64,000 bases of DNA from Affinundibacterium amnicola (GTDB lineage: Bacteria > Pseudomonadota > Gammaproteobacteria > Burkholderiales > Burkholderiaceae_D), in contig NZ_JACOFU010000005.1 of assembly GCF_014284275.1 (NCBI RefSeq), positions 310,001 through 374,000 of the forward strand, in the 5' to 3' direction. How positions within the stretch are numbered: position 1 is the stretch's first letter; each line of letters begins with the position of its first letter. This document shows, one piece after another, positions 19,023-27,002 of the stretch. The position numbers and the translations under genes were made by a program. A model generated the notes under the pieces. That model did no database searches, was not told the origin of the DNA, and worked only from the letters and a program-made list of their open reading frames with translations.

Positions 19023-20312
19023 TTATTTCTGTTGTGCTTTGACGATCTTCCCGCCTTTAATCACTACCGCGACATTTTCCAAGACGCGCACATCTTTGCT
19101 GGGATCACCAGCAACTGCCACCATATCAGCAAAGCGTCCAGCTTCGATAATGCCCACATCTTTGCTCGCGAGTGCTTCTGCTGCATTGATTGTTGCGGCT
19201 TGAATTGCTTGTACTGGCGTCATGCCATACTTCACCATCGTCGCAAATTGTTTGGCGTTTTCACCATGTGGATAAATGCCGGCATCAGTGCCATAAACCA
19301 TTTTGACACCTGCCGCATGAGCACGACGGAAGCCTTCACGTTGCACGTCGGCGACTTCACGGTCTTTGCGCAGATTGTCTTCCATCACGCCATTTTTCTT
19401 ACCTTCAGATTGGGTGTAATCCGTATTGTAGATATCCATCGACAGATAAGTGCCATGCTTTTTAGCTAAAGCAATACCTTCATCATCAATCAAACTGGCG
19501 TGTTCTATCGTATCAATACCAGCGCGAATCGCATCTTTAATACCAGAAGTGCCATGTGCGTGTGCGGCGACACGTATGCCCCATTGATGCGCTTCTTCCG
19601 CAATCGCCGTCATTTCTTTCAAACTCATTTGCTGTTGACCTGGCTCGGTGTTATGTGAAAACACACCACCAGTTGCGCAGATTTTGATGACTTGCGCACC
19701 GTGTTTGCGAATTTCGCGTACGCGTTTGCGTCCTTCTTCAGGACTATCCGCATTAAACGGACTTTGTTGGTTCATTGATGGTGGGAAGAAAGTCGAATCG
19801 CAGTGACCACCGGTCGCACCAAAAGAGTAAGCCGCCGCGACAATACGTGGGCCTGGCACTTTTCCTTCATCAATCGCTTGGCGTAAGCCGATATCATTCC
19901 ATGCATCGGAACCTAGTGTGCGCACCGTGGTAAAGCCAGCTTCTAGAGTACGGCTTGCATGCGGTACATTGAGCATAGACCAGAAACGATCATTGTATTG
20001 CAGGCTACTGTAACCACCATAAGTCGGATCGGTATCCAAATGGACATGCATATCGATTAAGCCGGGTACCAAGGTCATGCCAGCTAAATCGATTTTTTGC
20101 AATTTGCTGTCGGTGCTGGCGCTACCATTTTGTTTAACGCTAATGATGCGACCATCGCGCACCAAAATTTGTGGATTAGCGATCATTTTGCCAGTACGCA
20201 CGTCGAGCATTTGGCGCGCAGTGATCAAGGTGTCGGCAGTGTCTGCGGCGAGTGCCGGTGCGCTCATACAAAATGCAGCGGAAATGAGGGCGGAACAAAT
20301 AGTTTTTTTCAT
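19023..20312 (-). CDS. Exported metal-dependent amidohydrolase
   Basis: The 429-residue protein has a signal peptide (MKKTICSALISAAFCMSAPALAA) and an amidohydrolase-superfamily body: the first metal motif HxH (H89, H91 in DMHVHLDTD), AAHAHG and EHASL metal histidines, and the catalytic Asp in YGTDAGIYPHG. It resembles the imidazolonepropionase-like/Xaa-Pro dipeptidase group of periplasmic amidohydrolases, which act on dipeptides or cyclic amides; the substrate is not readable. The start at 20312 has CGGAG six bases upstream; longer in-frame extensions would bury the signal. It stands alone with its own terminator. Confidence 0.93.
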   Translation of the reverse strand: MKKTICSALISAAFCMSAPALAADTADTLITARQMLDVRTGKMIANPQILVRDGRIISVKQNGSASTDSKLQKIDLAGMTLVPGLIDMHVHLDTDPTYGGYSSLQYNDRFWSMLNVPHASRTLEAGFTTVRTLGSDAWNDIGLRQAIDEGKVPGPRIVAAAYSFGATGGHCDSTFFPPSMNQQSPFNADSPEEGRKRVREIRKHGAQVIKICATGGVFSHNTEPGQQQMSLKEMTAIAEEAHQWGIRVAAHAHGTSGIKDAIRAGIDTIEHASLIDDEGIALAKKHGTYLSMDIYNTDYTQSEGKKNGVMEDNLRKDREVADVQREGFRRAHAAGVKMVYGTDAGIYPHGENAKQFATMVKYGMTPVQAIQAATINAAEALASKDVGIIEAGRFADMVAVAGDPSKDVRVLENVAVVIKGGKIVKAQQK

Positions 20313-20480
20313 TCGATACTCCGGGTTTGATGTGATTGCCTGAGTATGTGATTGATGGTTTTTCAGGCAGCCGCTCAGTATCGGGCTTAGACTTGTGGTG
20401 GTCAAATTTGATTCGATGAAATGATGTTCATGACCAACATTCTTGATGAAAATCGCCGAACAATATTATTTGGTATTTGT

Positions 20481-20517
20481 AAAAAGCAAAAAGCAAAAAG
20501 CCCACCAAGGGCGGGCT
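20481..20517 (-). terminator. Rho-independent terminator on the minus strand
   Basis: On the minus strand an 8-bp stem (20510-20517 with 20499-20506) closes a 3-base loop and runs into T5GCT5GCT5. One pair is G-U on the minus strand but A-C on the plus strand, so the active direction is minus. A transcript entering from the cold-shock side would end here. Confidence 0.85.
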
Positions 20518-20541
20518 CTTCATGCATTGCGATAATTCATT

Positions 20542-20568
20542 AACAACCAAGGCTATCTGCCAAGTGTT
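20542..20568 (+). repeat. TATCT-loop hairpin 1
   Basis: GGC-TATCT-GCC forms the apex (20551-20561) and AACA/TGTT (20542-20545, 20565-20568) an outer stem. It is the weakest of the four copies, but its loop and closing pairs match. Confidence 0.5.
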
Positions 20569-20575
20569 ACTAAGG

Positions 20576-20614
20576 TTCCGGCACCCATGCTATCTGCGTG
20601 GTGTGCGTTCGGAA
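20576..20614 (+). repeat. TATCT-loop hairpin 2
   Basis: A 9-bp inner stem (20582-20590 with 20596-20605, one bulged T at 20602, one G-U pair on the plus strand) carries the loop TATCT. TTCCG/CGGAA (20576-20580, 20610-20614) adds an outer stem. Bases 20582-20605 are identical to 20962-20985. Confidence 0.75.
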
Positions 20615-20814
20615 TTATGCGGCTGCAGCTGTTTGATCACACAGGTGCAGTGCAAAGTACAAATTATTTGCAGCAAATGATTGCGTTTGACGAATCATCG
20701 TCAAATCACAAAGTACACAAATCAGCCTGTTATTTTGCGAAATTTTAGCTTTGCCTGATGTTTCATCTTGCACCAATCATGAATGAAGGTGACATCTTGA
20801 ATTTCATCACGCCT

Positions 20815-20864
20815 GGCTAAACCATTTTCTACTACCCCATGCTATCTGCATAGTGGCCTTAGCC
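20815..20864 (+). repeat. TATCT-loop hairpin 3
   Basis: ATGC-TATCT-GCAT forms the apex (20839-20851). CCA/TGG (20822-20824, 20854-20856) and GGCTAA/TTAGCC (20815-20820, 20859-20864) pair further out with internal loops. Confidence 0.65.
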
Positions 20865-20958
20865 GGTTAGAACCAGTTTGTGCGGTCTGCGTGCCGGGTT
20901 TGTTGCCCGACTTACTTCGACCATTTGCGGTTTGAATGTGGGTGTGAATCTAAATCAA

Positions 20959-20995
20959 ATTCACCCATGCTATCTGCGTGGTGTGAATCTTTTTT
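20959..20995 (+). terminator. TATCT-loop hairpin 4 with T run (plus-strand terminator-like)
   Basis: A 12-bp stem (20959-20970 with 20976-20988, a bulged T at 20982 and one G-U on plus) carries loop TATCT and is followed by TTTTTT at 20990-20995. It looks like a plus-strand terminator as well as the fourth member of the hairpin family. No plus-strand gene upstream accounts for it. Confidence 0.7.
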
Positions 20996-21088
20996 AGCTG
21001 GTGCGCACGAGGGTTTAACTCGGTGCTGACCTGCATTCGCTTTGATGCGTATGTATTACACATCAAATTTAATTAGATCTTGTAGCGA

Positions 21089-21298
21089 TTACAAAATCTG
21101 AATGTTGCTGGCTTTGTCGCCCTTAGGACTAGCGCTGCGTTCGAAAGAAACGCGTTGATTTTCCGACAGGCTTTTGAAACCAGAAGATTGGATGTCTTGG
21201 AAGTGAGCGAATAAATCTGCGCCACCAGCGTCAGGTGTGATGAAGCCGAAGCCCTTAGCATCGTTGAACCATTTGACGATTCCAGTTTGAGTACTCAT
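21089..21298 (-). CDS. Cold-shock domain protein (CspA family)
   Basis: The 69-residue protein is a single cold-shock domain with both RNA-binding motifs: KGFGFI (RNP1) and DLFAHF (RNP2 variant), plus the [11 protein letters not shown] opening. Such proteins bind single-stranded RNA and act as RNA chaperones or antiterminators. AAGGAAA precedes the ATG at 21298. The leader contains a hairpin at 21333-21352 (CGCAAAAC with GTTTGTGCG), consistent with the structured leaders usual for csp genes. Downstream lies the unusual hairpin-rich region ending in a minus-strand terminator near 20500. Confidence 0.97.
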   Translation of the reverse strand: MSTQTGIVKWFNDAKGFGFITPDAGGADLFAHFQDIQSSGFKSLSENQRVSFERSASPKGDKASNIQIL

Positions 21299-21694
21299 TT
21301 TATTTCCTTTAGATTAGTGGCAGCGCTCACTGCGCAAAACAAAGTTTGTGCGTGATTTGCGGCCGATAGGCAAGATTGCCTGTTAGGCACTTAAAACCAA
21401 GAGATGAAACCGAAGGAGATAAAACAGAACGACTAGAGAAGAACAGCCATGCGGAATTGGGACCAACAATATTACGACCTGATACAAGTACGGAACGGAA
21501 TATACATGCTTTATCTAAAATCACCTAATCTTTTTTTTCTTATGAAAATATCAGCTGTTGTTGTGAGCAGGGATTGAGAAATGTGTTGCAGAAGAGTCTA
21601 AAGTACGCGCCCTTATTTTTTCAATATGATTTTATTGAGTGATAATGCCATCATGCAGCATCATTTATTTCCGCTTTGATGAAAGAAGGAAAAT
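21299..21694. other. Divergent intergenic region between csp and GspE-like gene
   Basis: These 396 bases contain the csp leader with a hairpin at 21333-21352 and a small palindrome at 21369-21380 (AGGCAAGATTGCCT-type), and upstream sequence of the GspE-like gene with AAGGAAA before its ATG. A minus-strand TATATT at 21499-21504 could be a csp -10 box, but I see no good -35. Confidence 0.5.
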
Positions 21695-24049
21695 ATGCAG
21701 GTGAAGCCAAACAGCAGCGCAGATAGCGCCACACAGCGTTTGATTTTCTTTAAACGATTACAGACGCTAACAAATAAGATTCATGCCAGTAGCACGGTCG
21801 ATCAAATTGTTTCGGATTTGGTCGCTGATATTTGTGATTTATTTGATTGTGACCGTCTGACGATTTATGTGGTGGCTCCCGATGCTAGCAATTTGATTTC
21901 TAAGGTAAAGAAAGGACTCAATTCCTTTAAAGACATTCGTTTGCCGATCTCAGACCAAAGTATTGCTGGGTACGTCGCTTTGAATCGCGAAGTGCTTTGC
22001 ATTAATGATGTGTACGATGAAGCCGAGTTGCGCGCTATTTCCGCTGATTTGCATTTTCAAAAAGCGATCGATCAGCGTACGGGTTACCGTACCAAAGAGA
22101 TGCTCGTCGCCCCCATTATTGATGCGGTAAAAGGCGACTTATTGGGCGCCATACAGTTTATCAATAGTCGTCATGGCACGACATTTAATGCAATTGCGCA
22201 GGAGGGCGTGCGTGAGCTGTGTGAAACCTTGGCGATTGCTTTTGCGCAAAAGAGCAAGCCTTTAGTTATTCCGCCGTCAAAATTTAATGGCTTGGTGTCT
22301 GATGGAATTTTATCTTTGCCTGAGTTTGAATTAGCGATCAGCGCAGCAAGAAAAAAACAAGCGGATTTAGAAGACATCCTAATCGATGAGTTTCAGGTAC
22401 CGGTCGTCAAAATGGGATTGTCGCTAGCGAAGTTTTTTGGTGTGCCTTACGAAGCCTGGCAAGATGGCCGCGTGGTTGATGTCGAACTGGTGAAGAAATT
22501 AAAACGCCAATATGTTGAAGAAAATAATTGGTTGCCGATTTCTGAAGATAAGAGTGGCATGACTATTCTGGCATTAGATCCAGAAAAAGTGAAAAGTACA
22601 AGGGTGGTTAACTTGATTTTTCCTAGCGCACGTTTGTCTTTCAAGGTCACGACCAGACGTGAATTTAAACTCACAGTTGACCAATTTTTTGGACAGACTG
22701 TGGATAGCGCCAGCGTTGGTGAACTGTTATCTGGCATGGAAGGTGAAGAGGATGACACCGCTGGTACGAATCTAGAGGTTTCCGCAGCGGTCGAAAACGA
22801 ATTGGTTAAGTTACTCAATAAAGTGATTGTCGATGCCTATCAGCAAGGCGCTTCGGATATTCATATCGAACCGCGCCCGGGTAAAGAGAAGACCTTGATT
22901 CGTTTCCGAAAAGACGGTTCTTTATCGCCCTATATTGAAATCCCAGCCAGCTATCGCAATGCTTTGTTAGCGCGGATTAAGATCATGTGTGATCTGGATA
23001 TTTCTGAAAAACGTAAGCCGCAAGACGGCAAAATCAAATTTAAAAAATACGGCCCTCTCGATATTGAATTGCGGGTAGCAACCATTCCATCCGCGGCAGG
23101 AATGGAAGACGTGGTCATGCGTATTTTGGCGGCTGGTGAACCGATACCCTTAGATAAACTAGGCGTGTTACCGCATAACCTACAACGTTTGAAAGACGTG
23201 GTGGAAAAACCTTATGGTATTTTCTTTGTGTGCGGGCCGACCGGCTCAGGTAAGACGACGACCTTGCATTCGGTTTTACATTATTTGAACCGACCAGAAA
23301 CCAAAATTTGGACCGCCGAAGATCCCGTTGAGATTACGCAAAAAGGCTTACGACAAGTGCAGGTCAATCGCAAAGCTGGTATGGATTTCGCGACTGTGAT
23401 GCGGGCATTTTTACGTGCCGATCCCGATATCATTATGGTTGGTGAGATGCGTGACAAAGAGACCGTATCGATTGGTTTAGAAGCATCGTTAACTGGGCAT
23501 TTGGTTTTCGCAACTTTGCATACGAATAGCGCGCCGGAGTCGATTATTCGTTTGCTGGATATGGGTATGGACCCATTCAATTTCGCCGATGCTTTGCTCG
23601 GTATTTTGGCGCAGCGTTTGGCCAAGCGTTTATGTAATCAATGTAAAGTTGCTTATCATCCTACGCAGGATGAATTGCTCAGTTTGCTCAATGAGTATTG
23701 CGCGGAGTTGCTACCAACCTCTGCGTTCCAACAAGATGCCGAGGCAGCTAAACGTCAGGTGTTGAAAAAATGGGCGAAGGATTATGCCGATGCCAAAGGA
23801 CAATTTACTTTATATCGCCCTCAAGGCTGCGATAAATGTGTGAATGGTTATAAGGGCAGGGTTGGTTTGCATGAGCTCATGGTTGGCAGTGACCCTGTAA
23901 AAAAATTGATACAGGAACATGCACGCGTCGCGCAATTATTTACCGCAGCGTTGGAAGACGGCATGCTGACCTTGAAAATGGATGGTATAGAAAAAGTCCT
24001 ATCCGGCATCACCGACATGAAACAAGTCAGAGTGGTTTGTATCAAATAA
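21695..24049 (+). CDS. GAF-fused GspE/PilB-type secretion ATPase
   Basis: The 784-residue protein has an N-terminal GAF domain (about 15-185), a MshEN/GspE N-terminal domain (about 195-340) and a type II/IV pilus ATPase domain: Walker A GPTGSGKT at 514-521, Asp box (TAEDPVEI), Walker B (DIIMVGEMRD), His box (LVFATLHTNSAPESI), and a zinc-binding pair CNQC...CDKC near the end. GspE/PilB ATPases power pseudopilus or pilus assembly. MshEN domains can bind c-di-GMP in some relatives, which fits the many c-di-GMP enzymes nearby. No other pilus or secretion gene is adjacent, so it is an orphan. The N-terminal GAF is not part of ordinary GspE. Confidence 0.95.
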   Translation: MQVKPNSSADSATQRLIFFKRLQTLTNKIHASSTVDQIVSDLVADICDLFDCDRLTIYVVAPDASNLISKVKKGLNSFKDIRLPISDQSIAGYVALNREVLCINDVYDEAELRAISADLHFQKAIDQRTGYRTKEMLVAPIIDAVKGDLLGAIQFINSRHGTTFNAIAQEGVRELCETLAIAFAQKSKPLVIPPSKFNGLVSDGILSLPEFELAISAARKKQADLEDILIDEFQVPVVKMGLSLAKFFGVPYEAWQDGRVVDVELVKKLKRQYVEENNWLPISEDKSGMTILALDPEKVKSTRVVNLIFPSARLSFKVTTRREFKLTVDQFFGQTVDSASVGELLSGMEGEEDDTAGTNLEVSAAVENELVKLLNKVIVDAYQQGASDIHIEPRPGKEKTLIRFRKDGSLSPYIEIPASYRNALLARIKIMCDLDISEKRKPQDGKIKFKKYGPLDIELRVATIPSAAGMEDVVMRILAAGEPIPLDKLGVLPHNLQRLKDVVEKPYGIFFVCGPTGSGKTTTLHSVLHYLNRPETKIWTAEDPVEITQKGLRQVQVNRKAGMDFATVMRAFLRADPDIIMVGEMRDKETVSIGLEASLTGHLVFATLHTNSAPESIIRLLDMGMDPFNFADALLGILAQRLAKRLCNQCKVAYHPTQDELLSLLNEYCAELLPTSAFQQDAEAAKRQVLKKWAKDYADAKGQFTLYRPQGCDKCVNGYKGRVGLHELMVGSDPVKKLIQEHARVAQLFTAALEDGMLTLKMDGIEKVLSGITDMKQVRVVCIK

Positions 24050-24062
24050 CTTAGATGACAAA

Positions 24063-24257
24063 CTAGGTTTGTTCAATGTCTGTCGCTAGCTTGTCGTTTG
24101 TTGATGCAGTGTTGACGACCATAGTGATTGCCTCTGTATCGCGAACTAAAGGCGGTAATTTTTTATTGATTAGCGGTAGATTCTCGCGTTCGCTGCCATC
24201 GGCTTGTACTGCCTGTTGTGCAGAAAGCCAATCACCATTGTCTTTGCCTGAGGTCAT
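24063..24257 (-). CDS. Small hypothetical protein
   Basis: A 64-residue frame, hydrophilic and without a membrane segment, starts at an ATG with GGAG six bases upstream (a second ATG at 24260 is closer). It lies on the same strand as, and 132 bases downstream of, the ion-channel gene, and converges on the GspE-like gene. I do not recognise a family. The good ribosome site is the main support; an overlapping plus-strand frame (24076-24381) is less plausible. Confidence 0.4.
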   Translation of the reverse strand: MTSGKDNGDWLSAQQAVQADGSERENLPLINKKLPPLVRDTEAITMVVNTASTNDKLATDIEQT

Positions 24258-24389
24258 CATGCGCTCCAGTTTTGCGTTTGCAATTCATATCAAAAATATT
24301 GCCGAAGACCAGCATAAACTGCTCTCCAACAATATTCAAAAAAACCTAGATACTTTTTGTCTTAGCGCAAATCGGAATTAAATCGGAAA

Positions 24390-25256
24390 TTAGTGTTGAT
24401 ACAGCGGCAGATGCGCACCGCAATGTTGACAAAAGTTCGCGTCGGCTTGATGTCCTTCGCTCAGACATTCTTGGCAAGTACGAGTGGTTGGTGTGTTCGC
24501 AGATTGGCGACGTTGTGCGGTCATTTCCGCGGTGACGATGCCAGTTGGCACTGCCAATACGCCCCAGCCCATTAACATCATGGTGGATGCGATGAAGCGA
24601 CCCAGATCGGTTTTTGGCGTGATATCACCAAAGCCAACCGTAGTCATGGTTGTAATTGCCCAATAAATGCTGGCGGGGATACTAGTGTAACCATGCTCTG
24701 GTCCTTCGACCGCATACATGACCGTACCCATGATTACGACAACCATCAAGACGACTGACAAAAACACCAAAATTTTACGTGCGCTAGCGCGTAATGCGAA
24801 ACCAAGTGTCGTGAATTCTGCCAAGTAGGCAGTGAGTTTGAAAATCCGGAATATGCGTAATAAGCGCAATACGCGAATATCCACCAGTACATACACTTCT
24901 GGAAAAAACAAAGCCAGATAACTAGGTAGCGTGGCGAGTAAATCAACAATACCAAAGAAACTCAAGGCATATCGTAATGGATGTCTGACGCAGATTAACC
25001 TGGCAATATATTCCATTGTAAATAAAGCGGTGAAGCCAATTTCGACCCAGCTAAACAGTGCGGCATGTTGTGCATTAATTGAAGCGACGCTACCCAACAT
25101 CACAAATAAGATGCTCAATAAAATCGCGACGATCAGTGCAATATCAAAATTACGTCCGGCTCTTGTATCCGCCTCAAAAATGATGGTGTATAAACGTAAA
25201 CGCCAGCCTTCTAAGGGGCGCCCTAAGGCGGCGTCGGCGCTAATGCGTTTTTCCAT
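24390..25256 (-). CDS. Voltage-gated potassium channel with C-terminal zinc ribbon
   Basis: The 288-residue protein is a six-helix voltage-gated-like channel: S1 near 38-56, S2 about 68-88, an S4 segment with regular arginines (RVLRLLRIFRIFK, 128-140), S5 about 162-182, a pore with the K+ filter TVGFGD (206-211), and S6 about 222-246. The C-terminus adds a four-cysteine zinc ribbon (C261, C264, C276, C279). KvAP-like bacterial channels seldom carry such a tail, which might sense redox state or bind a partner; that is inference. It begins 46 bases after the aspartate kinase stop on the same strand, so the two may share a transcript. Confidence 0.95.
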   Translation of the reverse strand: MEKRISADAALGRPLEGWRLRLYTIIFEADTRAGRNFDIALIVAILLSILFVMLGSVASINAQHAALFSWVEIGFTALFTMEYIARLICVRHPLRYALSFFGIVDLLATLPSYLALFFPEVYVLVDIRVLRLLRIFRIFKLTAYLAEFTTLGFALRASARKILVFLSVVLMVVVIMGTVMYAVEGPEHGYTSIPASIYWAITTMTTVGFGDITPKTDLGRFIASTMMLMGWGVLAVPTGIVTAEMTAQRRQSANTPTTRTCQECLSEGHQADANFCQHCGAHLPLYQH

Positions 25257-25302
25257 CGTGTTCTCTTTAGTGGGTCTAGGTTAATTGGGATGGTGATGAA
25301 AG

Positions 25303-26706
25303 TTATGCGCCAAAAAACTCAGCGTGTACCGCTTGCAATGCGAGTTTCGTATCATCCTGATGTACCAACATATACGCTGCGACTTCGCTCGCACCGGCAG
25401 CGGCTAGGCAAACGCGAACCCCGCTAGCAATTGCTGCGGAAAGCGCACGACTGGCAATTGCACTGCCGACATCAGAGGCTTCTAGCACGCCATCACCCAC
25501 CACCGCGACAATCGCCACTTCAGCGTTGCGGGATACCTCCACTACGCCTGCCAAATGGTGCTCTGCCAATGCCGCATAAGCTGCATCTAAGTGATCACGT
25601 GCGAGCAAAATATTAATCGCCGTCTGTGCGGTTAACACACTCTTGATATTGATTCCCAAACTATCGAGTTGATTCGTGACACGCGCCAAAATTCCCGATT
25701 TAAAGCCAACTCCGGGACCATGTAATTTTAAGATGGCGACATCTTCGGTTGAGGTCACGCTCTTTACCACATCCTTGGTTACTTTCCGTTGTCCGTTAAT
25801 CATGGTGTAAGGCTGCAAGCCGCGCTCTGGTTTAGTGATGTTCAAGATGCGAATAGGAATGTCTTGGTCAAATAATGGTTCGACGGTTCGTGGGTGCAAA
25901 ATTTTCGCGCCGAAATACGATAACTCCGCAGCTTCCAGATAATTTAATTGTGCGATGGAACGTGGTGTACTGACAGTGCCAGGATCCGCGCTTAAAAAAC
26001 CGTCCACGTCTTTCCATACATCAAGCGATTCTGCGCCGATACAGCAGGCAATTGATGCTGCAGAATAGTCGGAACCTCCACGGCCGAACAAAGTGGCTTT
26101 GCCATCACGGTCAATGCCATAAAAACCCGGCACCACGATCACACCGTCACCAGCGAGGGCTTGTGATACCGATGCGGTACTTGCGGCAAAATCACAGGCA
26201 GAGTTGCCGAACACGCCGTCAGTAATTAGTCCGATGTCTTCTGGTAAGGCCTCGCGTGCTTGGATGCCGCGGCTGAGTAGCACTTCTGTTAGCAATAAGC
26301 TGGACAGACGTTCGCCATAGCTGAGTATCGCGTCATAGACAAAGGTTGGTACGTCGCCAATACAATGGATACCAGTCAGGTAACGATCTAACTGATCGAT
26401 CCGCACTGCCAAGGCTTTTTCTATGCGATCGCGTTGCGCTTGGTCGGCGACATTCGCGTCAATCAGCTCACGTTTTAAACGTCGGAGATGTTGCGTGTAA
26501 TTCTGGCTTTCTGCTAACGCGGCTTTGGTTCCTGCACCTTCTTTGGCCGCTTGTACACAGGTAATTAAGGCATTCGTGATGCCATAAAATGCGGATACCA
26601 CCAAAATCAAAGGGCGTTGATAGGTTTGTACGACGTTGACGATGCGATCAATGTCTTGTGGTTTGCGTAAGTTAGAGCCGCCAAATTTAACAACGATTTT
26701 TTTCAT
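25303..26706 (-). CDS. lysC: Aspartate kinase
   Basis: The 467-residue protein begins MKKIVVKFGGSN, the kinase nucleotide signature, and continues with the aspartokinase motifs GRGGSDYSAASIA and DVWKDVDGFLSADP. The end holds two ACT-type regulatory domains (GVGFKSGILARV, AIVAVVGDGV). It makes aspartyl phosphate for lysine, threonine and methionine synthesis and is usually feedback-inhibited through the ACT pair. The length suits the long monofunctional (Lys-sensitive LysC-like) class rather than the shorter alpha/beta type typical of many betaproteobacteria, so a second aspartokinase may exist elsewhere. No lysine riboswitch is visible upstream. Confidence 0.93.
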   Translation of the reverse strand: MKKIVVKFGGSNLRKPQDIDRIVNVVQTYQRPLILVVSAFYGITNALITCVQAAKEGAGTKAALAESQNYTQHLRRLKRELIDANVADQAQRDRIEKALAVRIDQLDRYLTGIHCIGDVPTFVYDAILSYGERLSSLLLTEVLLSRGIQAREALPEDIGLITDGVFGNSACDFAASTASVSQALAGDGVIVVPGFYGIDRDGKATLFGRGGSDYSAASIACCIGAESLDVWKDVDGFLSADPGTVSTPRSIAQLNYLEAAELSYFGAKILHPRTVEPLFDQDIPIRILNITKPERGLQPYTMINGQRKVTKDVVKSVTSTEDVAILKLHGPGVGFKSGILARVTNQLDSLGINIKSVLTAQTAINILLARDHLDAAYAALAEHHLAGVVEVSRNAEVAIVAVVGDGVLEASDVGSAIASRALSAAIASGVRVCLAAAGASEVAAYMLVHQDDTKLALQAVHAEFFGA

Positions 26707-26929
26707 TCTGTTTCCGGTTTGTGTGGAGGTGCCAAGAATATTTTTATTTTAGGGCAGATGGATTTGAGCATGCTTTGTCTTCATTCTTTGTGAATTTTGC
26801 TATGAAGTGCAGTCTGTCCGCAAAATGAAGAGCGCGGCTAGGTTACTGCACTGCGATCTACTGGTCAATCCATGGACTTAACTTTTTAACAGGATTGAGC
26901 TTTGCAATTGGACTGGAAATCTTAGTCTG

Positions 26930-26954
26930 TTCTGCGGATTTGCATCGCGCAGAA
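26930..26954. promoter_or_regulatory. Inverted repeat upstream of the FHA gene
   Basis: TTCTGCG (26930-26936) and CGCAGAA (26948-26954) flank an 11-base spacer, 49 bases before the FHA start. The 7-bp arms suggest an operator or leader hairpin in the gap shared with the divergent aspartate kinase gene. Confidence 0.4.
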
Positions 26955-27002
26955 TGGACTACATTAAGCGCAGTCAGCGATCCATCGTGAAGTCTGTGCA
27001 AA

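Larger units (their letters stand above)
20313..21088. other. 776-base intergenic region with four related hairpins
   Basis: This long gap between two minus-strand genes holds four stem-loops sharing the 9-base core GCTATCTGC, a separate perfect 8-bp palindrome with a 4-base loop (20686-20705), and a minus-strand terminator (20499-20517). It has no convincing protein gene. It may hold small RNAs on one or both strands, or a long structured 3' end of the cold-shock mRNA. Confidence 0.7.

Noticed and set aside
18957-19469. 170-codon plus-strand frame opposite the amidohydrolase
   Set aside because: Antisense shadow of a well-supported exported enzyme, rich in Cys/His from codon composition.
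20587-20751. Plus-strand frame of 54 codons beginning MLSAWC, repeated as MLSAWC at 20967 and MLSA at 20839
   Set aside because: The ATGCTATCTGC words lie in the hairpin apexes; copy 3 runs straight into a stop and copy 1 lacks the ATG, so RNA/DNA structure explains the repetition better than a peptide family.
20533-20995. CRISPR-like array because of four repeated words
   Set aside because: Spacing is irregular (37, 252 and 128 bases between copies), the repeats are short, and there are no cas genes.
24076-24381. Plus-strand 101-codon frame downstream of the GspE-like gene
   Set aside because: No ribosome site, overlaps a better minus-strand frame, and has no recognisable features.
26707-27002. 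Lysine riboswitch upstream of aspartate kinase
   Set aside because: The leader is short and lacks the typical multi-helix structure and lysine box motifs.
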